A stretch of DNA of 64,000 bases, from positions 2,740,501-2,804,500 of the forward strand of contig NC_091675.1 in the NCBI RefSeq assembly GCF_042453785.1, written 5' to 3'. Of the stretch, positions 22,222 to 33,317 are shown one piece after another. A program made the position numbers and the translations under genes. The notes under the pieces were generated by a model. The model had not been told where the DNA came from, ran no database searches, and was given only the letters and a program-made list of their open reading frames with translations. The stretch comes from Malus domestica. Lineage: Eukaryota > Streptophyta > Magnoliopsida > Rosales > Rosaceae. How positions within the stretch are numbered: the first letter of the stretch is position 1; each line of letters opens with the position of its first letter.

Positions 22222-22635
22222 TTGTCCATGATGGTTTTAGTATATTTATAACATTCAATTTTGCGCGTAGTCATTTACTGTTATTTTACAACGAGCTAAG
22301 ATTTGTCCGTGATAAAAACTTGTTATTACTACGTGCTTATTATGCCCGTGGTAAATTTGTACTTTTTATAACGAGCTCATAAAGTTCGTGGTAAAATTGT
22401 CGTGGTAGATGAACTATTATGTTGTGCTTGTGAGCTTGGCGATTGTGTGTTCGTGCTTATGGTAGTCTACTAGGGGTTTACTCTTATTTGTGTGTTTGCG
22501 CAAATTCACTCCAGATCAATTTATTAGTCATTGAAGCATTGTACCTAATGTCACTCTTGTATTTGTTTGTATTGATTAATGAAATACCACACACTATCAT
22601 TTCTTTTCAACGAAAAAAAAAAAACACGTGAAATT

Positions 22636-24724
22636 GAGATTACAACAACGTTCAAAATCACGACGGCTTACAGCGATGGTGGTGCTAGAGGTCGAATTCG
22701 TGTTCTTGGGCTGGTTTGTCCGTAATACTATGATTCGTGATGCAATACTTTGTAATGCAAACCCCACTATCTAGATTGCAATGTTTCTAACTTAAATCGT
22801 TAAATATACAAGGAAAATTTGTTGAAATGGTGAAATTATAAATCTAGTTACTTAAATTTTTTAATATTTAATCGATATGTAGTAAGTATTTGATTATGAT
22901 CAATACAAAAGTTAGACTTCGTATATTATTATTTTCAACGTCAGAATGCACTATGCCTCAAACTTTCGAATGACGTCATTGAGCTTAACAAACTAATATA
23001 TAATGCCTTTATTTTATTTTGCTAATGGATGAATATCTTATATTCGTTAGTAAACAAAGTACTTATAATGTAGATATAATTTATATGGCACTATAGATGA
23101 GTATTATCAATTTGGATTGGTTTACTTTTTTAGTTCAAGTCACACAAATGTAAAGTAATGTAGCAATCTTCTCGTTTGAGATATTTCGTTATATCTTATT
23201 GACTCTCATTCCCATCTTGTAATGTTGTTTGATGATCAAAATCGTCTACTTTATAGATTACTTTTCATCTAAATGAACTAAATTCTAAATCGTTTGGTCA
23301 TCTAATTATTATCCAATAAATAGACGAACCATGTTTTCACTTAAACACTGAAGTTTTGACAATGTCAATTGAACAATTAAATGATTTTGCTTTGGTTGAT
23401 TTTTTGCATAGTGGAAAGGTTATACAAATAATGGACAATTCTGGTCATCAAGCAACATTGCAAGATGATTAATAGAGCCGAGAAGGTTTAAGTTAGAAAG
23501 TTGCTAGCATTCCCCCAAGATGAATGCCTAACGATAGAGATCATACATTCTAAATCTGCAGTTAACAAAAACTAAAGTATAAAATATAAATATTCATACA
23601 ATTTGAAAACAAAGAATATAAATATTCATACAATTTGAAAACAAAGTATTTACATTAGCTTAATGTTCATATTGCATAGTTAATGAGGCATTAAAAAAAA
23701 AGAGTCAGCTGGTGACTTCGCTACGCTAGTCCATCATTTTGGGGTCCGGGATCAACCAAAAAGTCTACGTTGTTCCACACTGCCTGGACAAATGTGATAA
23801 TACAACTTGTCATTTTGCTTCATTTTTTTAATTACTGTTTAAAGATGTTGGATTTTGTAATATTTGTCAACGTCAGTGACTTGTTACCGTTAAATCCAAT
23901 CACCATAAAACAAAACTGAGTGACGCCATGGAAATTATTTAGTTAAGAGGAACTGTAATACTACAAAAATTTAACCTGAAGAATGAGAGGAAGCATACCA
24001 GATTGGTCAAACATAAACATTTTTCCAACTAATATTCATTGACCAACAAAAAAAGCACGGATTATATTTTTTAAACGGAACATAATTACGGATTTTCAAT
24101 CATTTGGATGTCCACAATTCCGACCAAAATCCGTAAATTTGTACATGGATATAAGATAATTAAAATTAAGACAACTAATCAAATAATTGAGGAGCACTCT
24201 AATAGATTTTCATTATTTGGTTGGCCGTATGTCGTTATCACGACGAACATGTTGCACAAAACTTGGGGCGACAAAGCAATAGCTCAAAACCTAAAAAGTA
24301 AACCAATTATTTGTATTTTTCAAGACTTTAATATGAAATGGAGACGTTAAAGTAGCGGTGTTCAAAATTATTCGTGCAATGCTTTATGAATGTAGGTTCA
24401 TGGTACTTGAATATCTTAGAATATATGGTGTTGAGTTTCTACCTATACGTTTCAAGTTTGAAACTTTCGCTTCCTCTCAATAATAATAATAAAATAAATA
24501 AAAATGGTAATTGAATTTTTAATAAAAATTTTGACGTACTTCTAATAAATTGCTTATAAGAAAAAACGCTTTATTGAAGAAAATTGCTTCTAAATCAAGC
24601 ATGTAACGTGAGTCCATGGTGATATATATAGGGTATTGCTTTTTCATTTATGGTCGTAAGATCAAATAAATTAAAAAGAATCAAATAACAAAAATTAATA
24701 AAGGTTGTGTGGAAGTAGCATCCA

Positions 24725-24725
<1 letters not shown>
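22636..24725. other. AT-rich intergenic region
   Basis: No gene, RNA or clear element ends recognised. A stretch near 23580-23640 repeats AATATTCATACAATTTGAAA in tandem. A chance 80-codon frame near 24108 has no recognisable family. Confidence 0.4.

Positions 24726-24772
<47 letters not shown>
24726..24772. repeat. compound (TA)n(TG)n microsatellite
   Basis: About 12 TA units followed by about 12 TG units. Confidence 0.9.
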
Positions 24773-25010
24773 AGGGGCGCAACTTGGGTTGGGCCAATCA
24801 AAACCCGTCCATGTCCAATCAGATTTTAAACCCGAACAAGTGGATTTTTTTTTAGTTATAACCCGTCCGAATCCAACCGAATTTTAACTCGTGCATTAAT
24901 TGAGTTAAGTTGGGTTGATCATTTGCCTGTCCATCCTCAACTTAACCCAACCCGACTAACCAAACCTAATATAACCAGATTGTAACTCATATCAATTAAT
25001 GCTCATACTG
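24773..25010 (+). repeat. GGGCGCAACTTGGGTTGGG repeat, left arm of a possible foldback pair
   Basis: The sequence starting GGGGCGCAACTTGGGTTGG is rich in CAACCC and GGGTTG motifs. A related sequence in inverted orientation lies at 28500-28672, on the other side of the Helitron-like element. Confidence 0.4.
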
Positions 25011-25049
25011 CACCTAAGTGAGCTAAGTCCAAAAACCAATGCACTTTCC

Positions 25050-25190
25050 AATATTTTTTTGGGAGTTTTAACAAAACACTTCCAGTACTGTTCACTTTTA
25101 ACGAAAAACCACATTTATACATTTCCCTGGTACTATTCACTATACTTATAAAAATGACTTTTCATTAAAAGAGAATTTTTTTTGGATTTT
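25050..25190 (-). repeat. partial copy of an AACGAAAAACCAC repeat family
   Basis: Contains TTTTAACGAAAAACCACAT and GGTACTATTCACT. These match, in inverted orientation, blocks of the MITE at 49979-50192 and of the partial copy at 34187-34320. Confidence 0.5.
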
Positions 25191-25303
25191 TCGTTAGTTT
25201 TTTTTAAAAAATAAATTATCCTTTATAATTACTTAAGCTTTTTAGGAATAAGAGACTTTGATTAGTCTTCCCATATTTGTAGTCTCTAAATTCTAAAGCT
25301 TTA

Positions 25304-28300
25304 TCTATATATATAAAGGGAGAGCCCCAATTTGGTGAAACATTCCAAAATACCAAGAATATCCCTATGTTTCCTTCACAATCAAAAACCAAAAATCTAA
25401 AAAAGGAGGACAAACTGGTAAAAAACTTATAACCGAACATAAAACTGTATTGAAGGAAAAAACTAAATTTTTACTAAAAATTGAGAGCAAGAAATACAAA
25501 AAAAAAAAAAAAAAAAAGGAAATTAAACCGAATACTGGTAAAACAAGTCCACGTAATTGATAATTGACGAATGCAATGTTGGTAACTGGTCTTGATTTAA
25601 AAGAAAAGGTTGAAAACACAAAGAGACAGATGCAGTAAAAACACCAATAAAAAACAAAATAAAATTAAAAAATAGTGGAAACTGAGGAAAGAAACGTGGG
25701 AGAGAGACTGCTTTTTTCAAACTGCTTTCAGTTTTGCTCTCATGTTATTGCTAATGGAATAAAACAAAAAAGAAAATAAAAAGAGACCTAATACGTTTAG
25801 AATAGAACTGCTATTCAGCAGTTGCAGGCTTGAAGTGTGTGAAGGAAACAGTTTTGAAGAACGATAAACGCGAACGTGCATGAAAATAAAGCAAACGTGG
25901 GAGAGGAACCGGTTTTGCGGGACATGTAAATAAAACACGAAATAAAATAACCTCAAGATAACAAATTCAAAATGTTATGCTAGAGCCTGAAGGAGAAGAT
26001 CAAATTGGCCAAAAACCAATAAGAACTGGTAGTTCTGTAGTTCTCAATTATTAAATTTGTGTGTTTTGTTCTCTATCAAAATGCTTCTTATTCCTTATTC
26101 TTCTCATGCATTTTCACAGGATTATTGAAAATTCTGCACGTTAATTGTAGTGGTTTGATTGTGGTTTTTGTTCTCTGCAGGTTTTTCTTCCCTTATCTTA
26201 TCAAATAAATCAATTGATAGGTTAGGCTTTCATTTTTTTTATTTTTCTTCACGGGTTTTTGAAACGTATGTGCTATAGCTTTTGTGGTTAAAATCTTGGT
26301 GCTTTTTATTTCAATTTTCTTATTCTTTCTCTCTCCTTTTTGTTATAGGGTCAAGACGATTCTTTTAGGCTCCAAAGTTCAAAGGTTTGAGTAACATTGG
26401 GTAAATCTCAATCTAAATTTACCTTTTCAGTTTTTAGGTTTTTTTTATGGTTTATCTTTTAGGTGATGAATTTGATGCGGTCTACTGCAGCTTTCAGGAT
26501 GTATATATGAGTTTGTATTTAGTATTTCTAAGTCAATTTTAGTTTTTTAAACTTCTTCCTTTGAAATTTTCATTGTGCGATTTTTTAATTTTGGTCAGAT
26601 TATGAGTTTCAATTTTGATTATCTTGATGTCCTATACATGTGCTATGGAAATTAAAAAAATTATTTGTTTTCATTCTCAGGATATTTACAAGAATACCCA
26701 CAAAAAAATGGAGAAGAAACTACCTATTGATAAGATCTCAAACAGACGTGTCTCTATTTTTACACCTGGTTGGGAGATATATGTCGAAGTAAAAACTATT
26801 GATCTAAGCCAACTGATTCTCAAAGATTGGAAAAAAAAGAAGCATGAGCAGTATGTATTCTAAATTCTTTATTAAATTTGTTACAAGAAATTCTAACATT
26901 ATATGTACCTTCAATGTATAGGTGGCGCATGAAAAAGGCTGTAGAAGAATTAAAACCTTCAACAACTCCTCGCATCATACGAATTTGGAATAAAGTCCAA
27001 CAAATTAGGTACAACACAATTTCTTACCTATTTATTTTTAATGGCATTGTCTATATCATTCTACAAATTAATTATCTCAAATTAAAAAATAAAAAAAAAT
27101 CTACAAATTAATTATCTCGAATTATAAAAAAAACAATTTATGGGTGCAGGAAAAAGATTAATAGTGACCAAACAACTTTTCTAAATACGGTAAGTATTCT
27201 CTTATTTTCATACGGAAGTATACTATAAATTCAAATTGCATTCAATTTTCAAATAGAAATAAAATTGCATTTTTTTGTCAGTTTTATAAGCATCACACCC
27301 GTTTCAAAGTACAAAGGTTGAAGTACAAGATTAAGGTAACATTTCTTACTATTTAATTTTGTAAACATGATTACAATTTGTTACCTCAAACTTGACAAAT
27401 TATATATCTTTCAGTATTCTAAAAGTAACTGGAGTAAAAGTATTGCCATCCGAAAATTGTCAAAGTTAAAGGTATTTAGGTTAAATTGCTTACAACCTTT
27501 ATATTTGGGATTGTGCATTATAGTTAGACTTCTTATTTTATCATCATTGTTTGCAGATTAACCATGAAAATCTAAAGCATCAAGTGCAAGCAAATGGGTG
27601 GCAAGCATGGCTTTGATTTCACACGTATTTGATGCCAATGTATTTCTGTTTGGAAGTAATTCGTCTATATTTTCAAGCAGGGAAGAACCATTTGCACAAT
27701 TATTGCCTTATATGTTGTTCATTACTATGATAGAACTCATTATATTCATGTTCTTTGTAATTCATATCATTTGATGTGTTAGAGATCAACGTGTTTGTGG
27801 ACAGATGTATTCTAAATTTATTCATTAAAAGAACACAGAAGAACACAAAAGAAAAATGCAGAAATCAGGTTGTTCAAAATTTAAATTAATGTTGTTTTTT
27901 GCTTTAATAGTTTTAGTAAGCCTTTTAATACTTTTTGTTTACATTTAAAGCTATAATAGATACTCAATTTGATTTCTTATTCGCATGGGAAGAAGGATCA
28001 ATGAAATTGGCAGTGTTCCAATTAATCCAACCAGTTCTCTTCAGTTTTGCTTCTTCATTGTTTATACAAATAGATGGTGATGAATTTTAGGGTGAAAATC
28101 TTTTTCAAAACAGATTCTTTTCCTACAATCGAATTTTTTATTGGGTTAGTAATTCATGTTTTCAATTTTCATTCTCTCTCCATTTTCAGTTTTAATCACA
28201 TATTTGCATTCAATTAATTTTTAAATAATATTTAGGAATTCTTTGGAGATGATTGAAAATAATAAGAAATTGTTGTGAATGACCCACACCCACAATTTAT

Positions 28301-28415
28301 AAAGTAACCACTTAAGAAATATAAGAATATTTAAAATAACACATTTGTGGGGCGCGTAGCGCCCGTGATGCAAAAATGCCTCTCGCACGCACGTTAGTAC
28401 GTGCAGAGAGGCTAG
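25304..28415 (+). mobile_element. Helitron-like element, non-autonomous
   Basis: Begins TCTATATATATAAAGGGAGA directly after an A, and ends in CTAG directly before a T: the A|TC...CTAG|T layout of Helitrons, which make no target duplication. Just before the end lies a hairpin, GCACGTTAGTACGTGC (inside a longer imperfect palindrome, about 28377-28411), seven bases ahead of CTAG. A second hairpin, GGGGCGCGTAGCGCCC, lies near 28351-28366. No RepHel helicase frame is visible. It carries the six-exon gene described next, so it may be a gene-carrying Helitron. The exact 3' end is less certain than the 5' end. Confidence 0.55.
26708..27616 (+). CDS. unrecognised six-exon gene for a small basic protein
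   Basis: I do not recognise this family. Six exons, 26708-26850, 26922-27008, 27150-27189, 27282-27335, 27415-27471 and 27557-27616, join through five GT-AG introns of 71-141 bases and keep one open frame to a TGA. The product is 146 residues, lysine- and arginine-rich, with tryptophans spread along it (PGWEIYVEVK, KDWKKKKHEQW, RIIRIWNKV, KSNWSKS, NGWQAWL). No signal peptide or membrane segment is seen. The start is the first ATG after an acceptor-like CAG (26680-26682), and further non-coding leader exons upstream are plausible. It lies within the Helitron-like element, so it may be a captured host gene or the element's own cargo. A chance run of five frame-preserving introns is unlikely, but no homologue is claimed. 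Confidence 0.5.
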
Positions 28416-28499
28416 TAGTAGATGAATTTATGAAATTAAAGTTAGCTAGCTTTGATGCTACTTGGCTTAATTTTTTTAGGGCTTATTGGAAACTAAGTT

Positions 28500-28672
28500 G
28501 TTACAAGATTAAACTTAAAAAATTGTGCAACCCGAAATCAACCCAAGTAAACCATAACCCAATTAAACATGAGCCCAAATAAACCATAATGAAACTCAAC
28601 CCGAACTGAATTGTAAAAGTTGAGTTAGGATTGTGTTTACCTTCCAACCCACCTGAGTTGCACCCTATATAT
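28500..28672 (-). repeat. inverted relative of the 24773 repeat
   Basis: Reverse complement reads GGGTGCAACTCAGGTGGGTT and continues with several GGGTTGA and GGGTTATGG motifs, like the repeat at 24773-25010. Both copies lie next to TA/TG simple sequence. They may be the two arms of one older element that the Helitron split. Confidence 0.4.
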
Positions 28673-29235
28673 GTGTATGTATCGATCAAATTGGAGTAGT
28701 GTTTAACTTTTTTCTCCAACCATGTGGATGGAATAGTTGTGATTTGTGAAGGTTGTATCAATTCATATGGTTTAGTTTTCTATTAATTTTATTCATTTAG
28801 AAATAGTTTTTGTTTGTTTGTTGGATTTGTAATAAATTAATTAGCTAATGACCAGGAATTATCATGACGTGAATTTTGTACTTGTGGAATTGTTGTCAAA
28901 CGCGGCAACCATCATTTCATATACTTTAATCAAAATAATTCCTAATAATTAAAAAAAAAAAAAAACACACACACACACACACATTTCAAATCTTAAAAGT
29001 TTTATTTTAAATTTTTGGGTATGAAATCCGTCCCTGATAATCATAATTTTCAAAATTACCAATTTTATTATCAGAATTGGAAATCTTATAAACCCTAGGG
29101 ACGTTTGCAGCCTCCTGACGCCATGGATGAGCTTCCCTCCATTTTTCACCACATTTGAATCTCTCTCTCTCTCTCTTTCTCTCTCCTCACTTTCTCTCTC
29201 TACACACTGTTACTGGTTCGTCGCATTTAATTCAG
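28673..29235. other. intergenic DNA and leader of the POLAR-like gene
   Basis: AT-rich, with an A/CA microsatellite at about 28950-28982. A CT-rich leader (29158-29190) lies just before the POLAR-like start codon. No separate gene seen. Confidence 0.4.
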
Positions 29236-30671
29236 ATGAGGAAGAAGAAGAAGGACGACCACGATCCCTTCTTTAAAACCCTAAACATTCTCCCGCCTTT
29301 CCGTTACTCCAAGACCCGCCACATCCGCATCGCCGACATTCTCGTTGATGAAGAATTGGGATCCGAAACCGACGGCTACGATTGCTCCGGAGACTGCAAT
29401 ATGGTTGGACACCCGCCCCACCTCCCCGAGGACAACGACGACGACGACGACGGATTCATGGCCTTACAGTGGTCCTCCCCGCGCCGTATCATTTCCCGAT
29501 GGTTGTCGACTCTGAAGCAAGGCAAACGGAGGCGATGCGAGGCCGTACGGAGCCAGAAGAGACCGAAAGAGGTTGCAACGACGGAGAGGGAGACTGGAGA
29601 CGAGTCAACGCACGCCACCTGTTCGACGAATGGATTGAACGGCGGTGGCGAGGAAACAGAACCAAGTAAGCAAATCAGAATTTGAGTTTCTTGATATAAT
29701 TGTCGAGTTTTTGAAGATTTTAGTACTAATTATTGAATTTTGTAAAATCCAGGACAGATTGTGAAAGATGTGAGCTCAGTCAATTTGGGAGTTGCGTGCG
29801 GTTTGGTGTATCTGATCGTCGCCAGTAAAAATGAGCTTGCAAAGACGGCGGAGTTGAGGGCGGAGATGGAGCAGTTGCTTCAAAATGCAAAAGAGGAATT
29901 GCAGAGCACGAATTCGCGTTTCGATTCCAGGCCGGTGGAGTCGAATGAGATGAATTTTGCTTCTTCCACAACCGATCTCCAACAGGCTTCGAGTTCGAGC
30001 TCTGAGAGCCAGTTTTCGCTTCAATCTGGCATGGTCCGGGAAGTGTGCTCGGAATATGTTAGAAATGGAGAAGGAGAAGTAGAAAGGGATAAATGCGTGA
30101 AGGGAATGGATCAACTCGAGGCAGAGCTTGAAGCGGAGTTGGAACGATTGCAGCTCCGTTTAGAATTGGATTCGGATAATCATTCATCCATTTCAAACTA
30201 CACGCAGCAGCGAAGATTAAAGGTACGGAGTGATTTATCATTGATTGAATTCAACTGATGTTTTGATTGATTAATCTTATGAAACAAATGCTTGAATGTG
30301 AAAAATTACAGCCTGTTCAAGACACAGCTCATGGAACAGGCGATGATGGTACCTCAGATTTTGGAGAAGAAATGGACACTCATGAAGCAGAACCAGCAGA
30401 TTATAACGAAATGCCCTGCGACTTCGGAGTACCTGCACTCGAACTCGAGAGAAGGCTGCACGAACTGCTGGAAGCGAGTCAGGAAGAAAGGATAAAGGAA
30501 CTCGAAGTTGCATTAGAGTACATGAAGGGCAAGCTTCAGGAGAAGGAAATGGAGGTTTCGTGGTGGAGACAAAATGCGTCTGCAGCACTAACATCGCACC
30601 ACCATCTAGATCCTTCATCGTCGGGTGCTTCCCAGCACAGTTCGGAGAGTACATTTCACTTGTTTAGGTGA
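29236..30671 (+). CDS. POLAR-like protein (polar localization during asymmetric division)
   Basis: Three exons, 29236-29665, 29753-30222 and 30312-30671, give 419 residues. The diagnostic block is in exon 2: SSVNLGVACGLVYLIVASKN followed by ELAKTAELRAEMEQLLQN, a hydrophobic segment and then a coiled coil, as in the plant POLAR family. The C-terminal exon has a second coiled coil (LERRLHELLEASQEERIKEL) ending in KEMEVSWWRQNA, also typical. The N-terminal part is basic and then acidic, with a run of Asp. In Arabidopsis, POLAR marks one side of stomatal lineage cells and scaffolds GSK3-type kinases. The same role here is inference. The open frame continues 27 codons upstream of 29236 but without an ATG, in a CT-rich leader, so 29236 is the preferred start. 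Confidence 0.75.
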
Positions 30672-31262
30672 GAAAACCAAACTGTACAGTTGCTTTTGAA
30701 TTCTGTTACCAATTGGCATTGTTAAAAAGTGTTGTCTATGTTTTGGTTCTGCTTTTTACATATCTTGTGCATCCTTGTTCTCTCAATCAAAACTCCAGAG
30801 CTTGCAAAATTGTATATTGAAAAACCATTGGGAAATTGATTGTTTTCGGTTTAACCGTTTAAGTTGCTATTTGACTCGTGTTAGATTTTTCATGTCACCC
30901 GAAAAAATGTGGTGATTCAGCTAGAGACGGGCTTCGCGAATGTAATGTCACTTTTATTTTATGCGTATCTTGTACAGGGTAATTATCGCATAATGCGAAG
31001 GTATTTCTGCTTCGAAGCCATAAACCCAATTAATAGCATAGCATCCAGAAAGAGTAAGGATACCAGAGCCACCAGTAGCAAAGGGTGAGGTTGAATAAAC
31101 TGGTTTGTGGTTACTATCATAGGTGAGTCTTCTTACCGACGGCAGTAACACCAAAGGACGATTTGAGGCATCCTACGGATGAAGGATGAAAATTTGCTCA
31201 GCCAGGTGATACCAAGAGGCTGTTTAGAGTAGTTTCTGAAGTCTTTAGTTTGCCCTGAAAAC

Positions 31263-31342
31263 TGTGTTTTCTCGAGGCGTTTTCTTCGAACACAAGCAAT
31301 TCATGTGTTTTCCTGAGGCCTTTTCTTCGAACACAAGCAATC
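31263..31342. repeat. imperfect tandem duplication, about 41 bp twice
   Basis: TGTGTTTTC...GAGGC.TTTTCTTCGAACACAAGCAAT occurs twice in direct succession. Confidence 0.7.
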
Positions 31343-32358
31343 AATTTTGTCTTCTCTACACGCTGCTGCTGCAAGTAATGCAATTGGATGTGAAAGGACG
31401 CATATGTTGTTTGGGCTTTGGACACTACTGTTTTTTTATTTATTTTTTTTTTTGTCAGAAGGTATTAGGGACGGTGGTATGAAGTACAAAATTTCGGTGC
31501 AAGTATATACGATATGAACTATTTGAGCTACAAACTCTTTAAAAACACTATAATATTTGAACCGGTGTTCATCCAATTGGGAATAACATTTGTTATGAGT
31601 AGTTGGTGGATTGTACAGTCGGTTAACTGACCATTCCCATCAAACAACTATGAAGATTTATTCCACATTGAAAATTTGTTTGAAAGTAAATTTTAAAAAT
31701 TAGAGACCAGTTGATGTCACACATGCTGTGACATAGACATCGTCTTAGTTTCAAATCTGAGATTTCAGTTTCACACTACATCATCTTTAGCAGTTGGGAA
31801 GTAAATGGATTTAAAATGTGACTTAGCTTACAAACAACACATGTAATATAATTTGGGTCTATAATATTAAGGTTTATGGTGGTACAATAATTGGATGATT
31901 TCGTTTAGAAGCTTCCCCCAATATATAATTTCTATGACACCGTCATATCGTCATTTTAATGTCTTGTGCAATGATAAAATTATGTACATGAATTTCTCTT
32001 TACGTTACGTGGTGATATTATGTCAACTACATAGTGATATATGTGTCAAGAGTATTTTTAAAAAGAGTTAGTAAAATTTTTCTTTAAAATTGTCCTTTGC
32101 TAACTCATTTGGTGTTTTTTTTGTTTCCTTAAAATTTTGTAACTCCAACCTGCTATTCAACTAATTCTTCAAGTTTTATCGTTCACTTTACAATATCTTA
32201 ACTTTGTTTTATTTTGCGGTGTCTAAATTTTATTTTGAAACACTTTATTAAAATCTCTCCCCCATATTTGATTACATTAAAAAATCTCTCGATAGTGTTC
32301 TGATCATTGTGTTCCACGTTTTTATTTTATTTTTGAGTTTTTATCACAAGTAATATCC

Positions 32359-32705
32359 GAAGTTGACTTATACCATCATGATGATCCTTGAAAATAAAAA
32401 TTAGTCAATGTAGTATCTAAATATGAGTCTCGCAAATTAATGTAGTATTTTCGAATTTCGTTAAACTATCTGTTAATATGCTGATATGACACATATGTGG
32501 ACTTATAAGTTTATTAAATGTTGCCATATGTATGCAATATTTAATAGACTGGTAAGTACACATATGTGCCATATCAACATATTAACATATATTTTGATGA
32601 AATTTTAACGAAAATACTACATTAATTTGCGACAATCATATTCAAAGACTACCTTAATTGGTTTTCATTTTTAAAGATCATCATCATGATAATATGAGTC
32701 GATTT
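32359..32705. mobile_element. foldback MITE with long arms
   Basis: ATGATGATCCTTGAAAAT with AAATTAATGTAGTATTTTCG on the left is mirrored on the right by CGAAAATACTACATTAATTT and then AAAGATCATCATCATGATAA. The arms are about 170 bases, so the element folds along most of its length. No coding content. Confidence 0.65.
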
Positions 32706-33104
32706 AGATTACGGGAAGAATTCTTTTTTATTTTGTTATGGATTGAATATCTGACTTCTTGCTGACTCTACATATCCGTTGGTTGGAGAGATTTTTCAGT
32801 GTGACTGGTACATAGGGTGGTATACTAAGTGTCACTAAACAAATAGTGAGATATTTATGCTAAAAAGTTAATAACTTAAAAAATAAAATTTCTTATAATT
32901 CATATTAAAATATGCGGTGTACCACCTGGTTCCATTATAACTAAAACTTTCTTCAATGATTGACGTCGACGGTTAAAATTCGGTGAACCCGCGTGAGACC
33001 TTTGCAGCTGGCCCCCACTAACCGAGAAATCCGCCGTGCAATCACGTCGCGACACGTTATGGCTGGATTCCCACGCCGAGCCTAAACACGTCACCGTGTT
33101 TACG

Positions 33105-33110
33105 CACGTG
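33105..33110. promoter_or_regulatory. G-box upstream of chorismate mutase
   Basis: CACGTG about 210 bases before the start codon, in GC-richer promoter DNA with two more ACGT cores nearby. Binding by bZIP or bHLH factors is inference. Confidence 0.35.
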
Positions 33111-33317
33111 GTCCCCCACCCCCTCCCGCTCTGTTATTCCGTCCGCTTAAAAAACCCTCCACCACCACCTCCTCCCTCTCATTCCCACTAAGCAAAGATT
33201 CCAAATTTTCCTTTCTTTCCGCTCTTTCTAACTTTCTGTTTGTTTCCCGAGAAAATCACCCTAGAAAAAAAAAAAAGTGTGCTGTCCACAGTTTCCCTAC
33301 ATTTTATACACATTGAA

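Larger units (their letters stand above)
17616..22426 (+). mobile_element. non-autonomous CACTA (En/Spm) element
   Basis: The left end is CACTAGAAGAAAAAAGCTC. The right end, read on the other strand, is CACAACATAATAGTTC, and both continue into ATCTACCACG. The 3-bp duplication CTT lies at 17613-17615 and 22427-22429. Subterminal repeats of the type ACCACGG, GTGCCCGT and CGTGGTA occur in both orientations near both ends, as in this superfamily. Without the nested solo LTR it is about 2.1 kb. No transposase frame is visible. A 78-bp tandem duplication and a GA tract lie inside (19085-19263). Confidence 0.75.
15789..22622 (+). mobile_element. LINE-like retroposon, interrupted by nested elements
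   Basis: A 13-bp target duplication, AACACGTGAAATT, lies at 15776-15788 and again at 22623-22635. The second copy directly follows a poly(A) tail (about 22611-22622). Just before the tail, ATTGATTAATGAAATACC and TTTCTTTTCAACG resemble the 3' end of plant L1 LINEs. Without the nested insertions about 1.1 kb remains: 15789-16663, a short link at 17571-17615, and 22430-22622. No reverse transcriptase or endonuclease frame is visible, so it is a non-autonomous or internally deleted LINE copy. Confidence 0.7.
30672..33317. other. intergenic region
   Basis: Contains the POLAR-like 3' UTR, an imperfect tandem duplication near 31263-31342 (each unit has TTTTCTTCGAACACAAGCAA), a foldback MITE (32359-32705) and the chorismate mutase promoter. 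No further gene recognised. Confidence 0.45.

Noticed and set aside
21023-22382. Open frames up to 151 codons within and beside the solo LTR
   Set aside because: Two frames cover the 52-bp tandem repeats; the others show no retroviral or host domain.
24108-24350. 80-codon open frame in AT-rich DNA
   Set aside because: No family, no splice-compatible neighbours, no promoter signs.
29155-29235. N-terminal extension of the POLAR-like protein
   Set aside because: The frame is open but has no ATG and is encoded by a CT-rich leader; the ATG at 29236 is the first good start.
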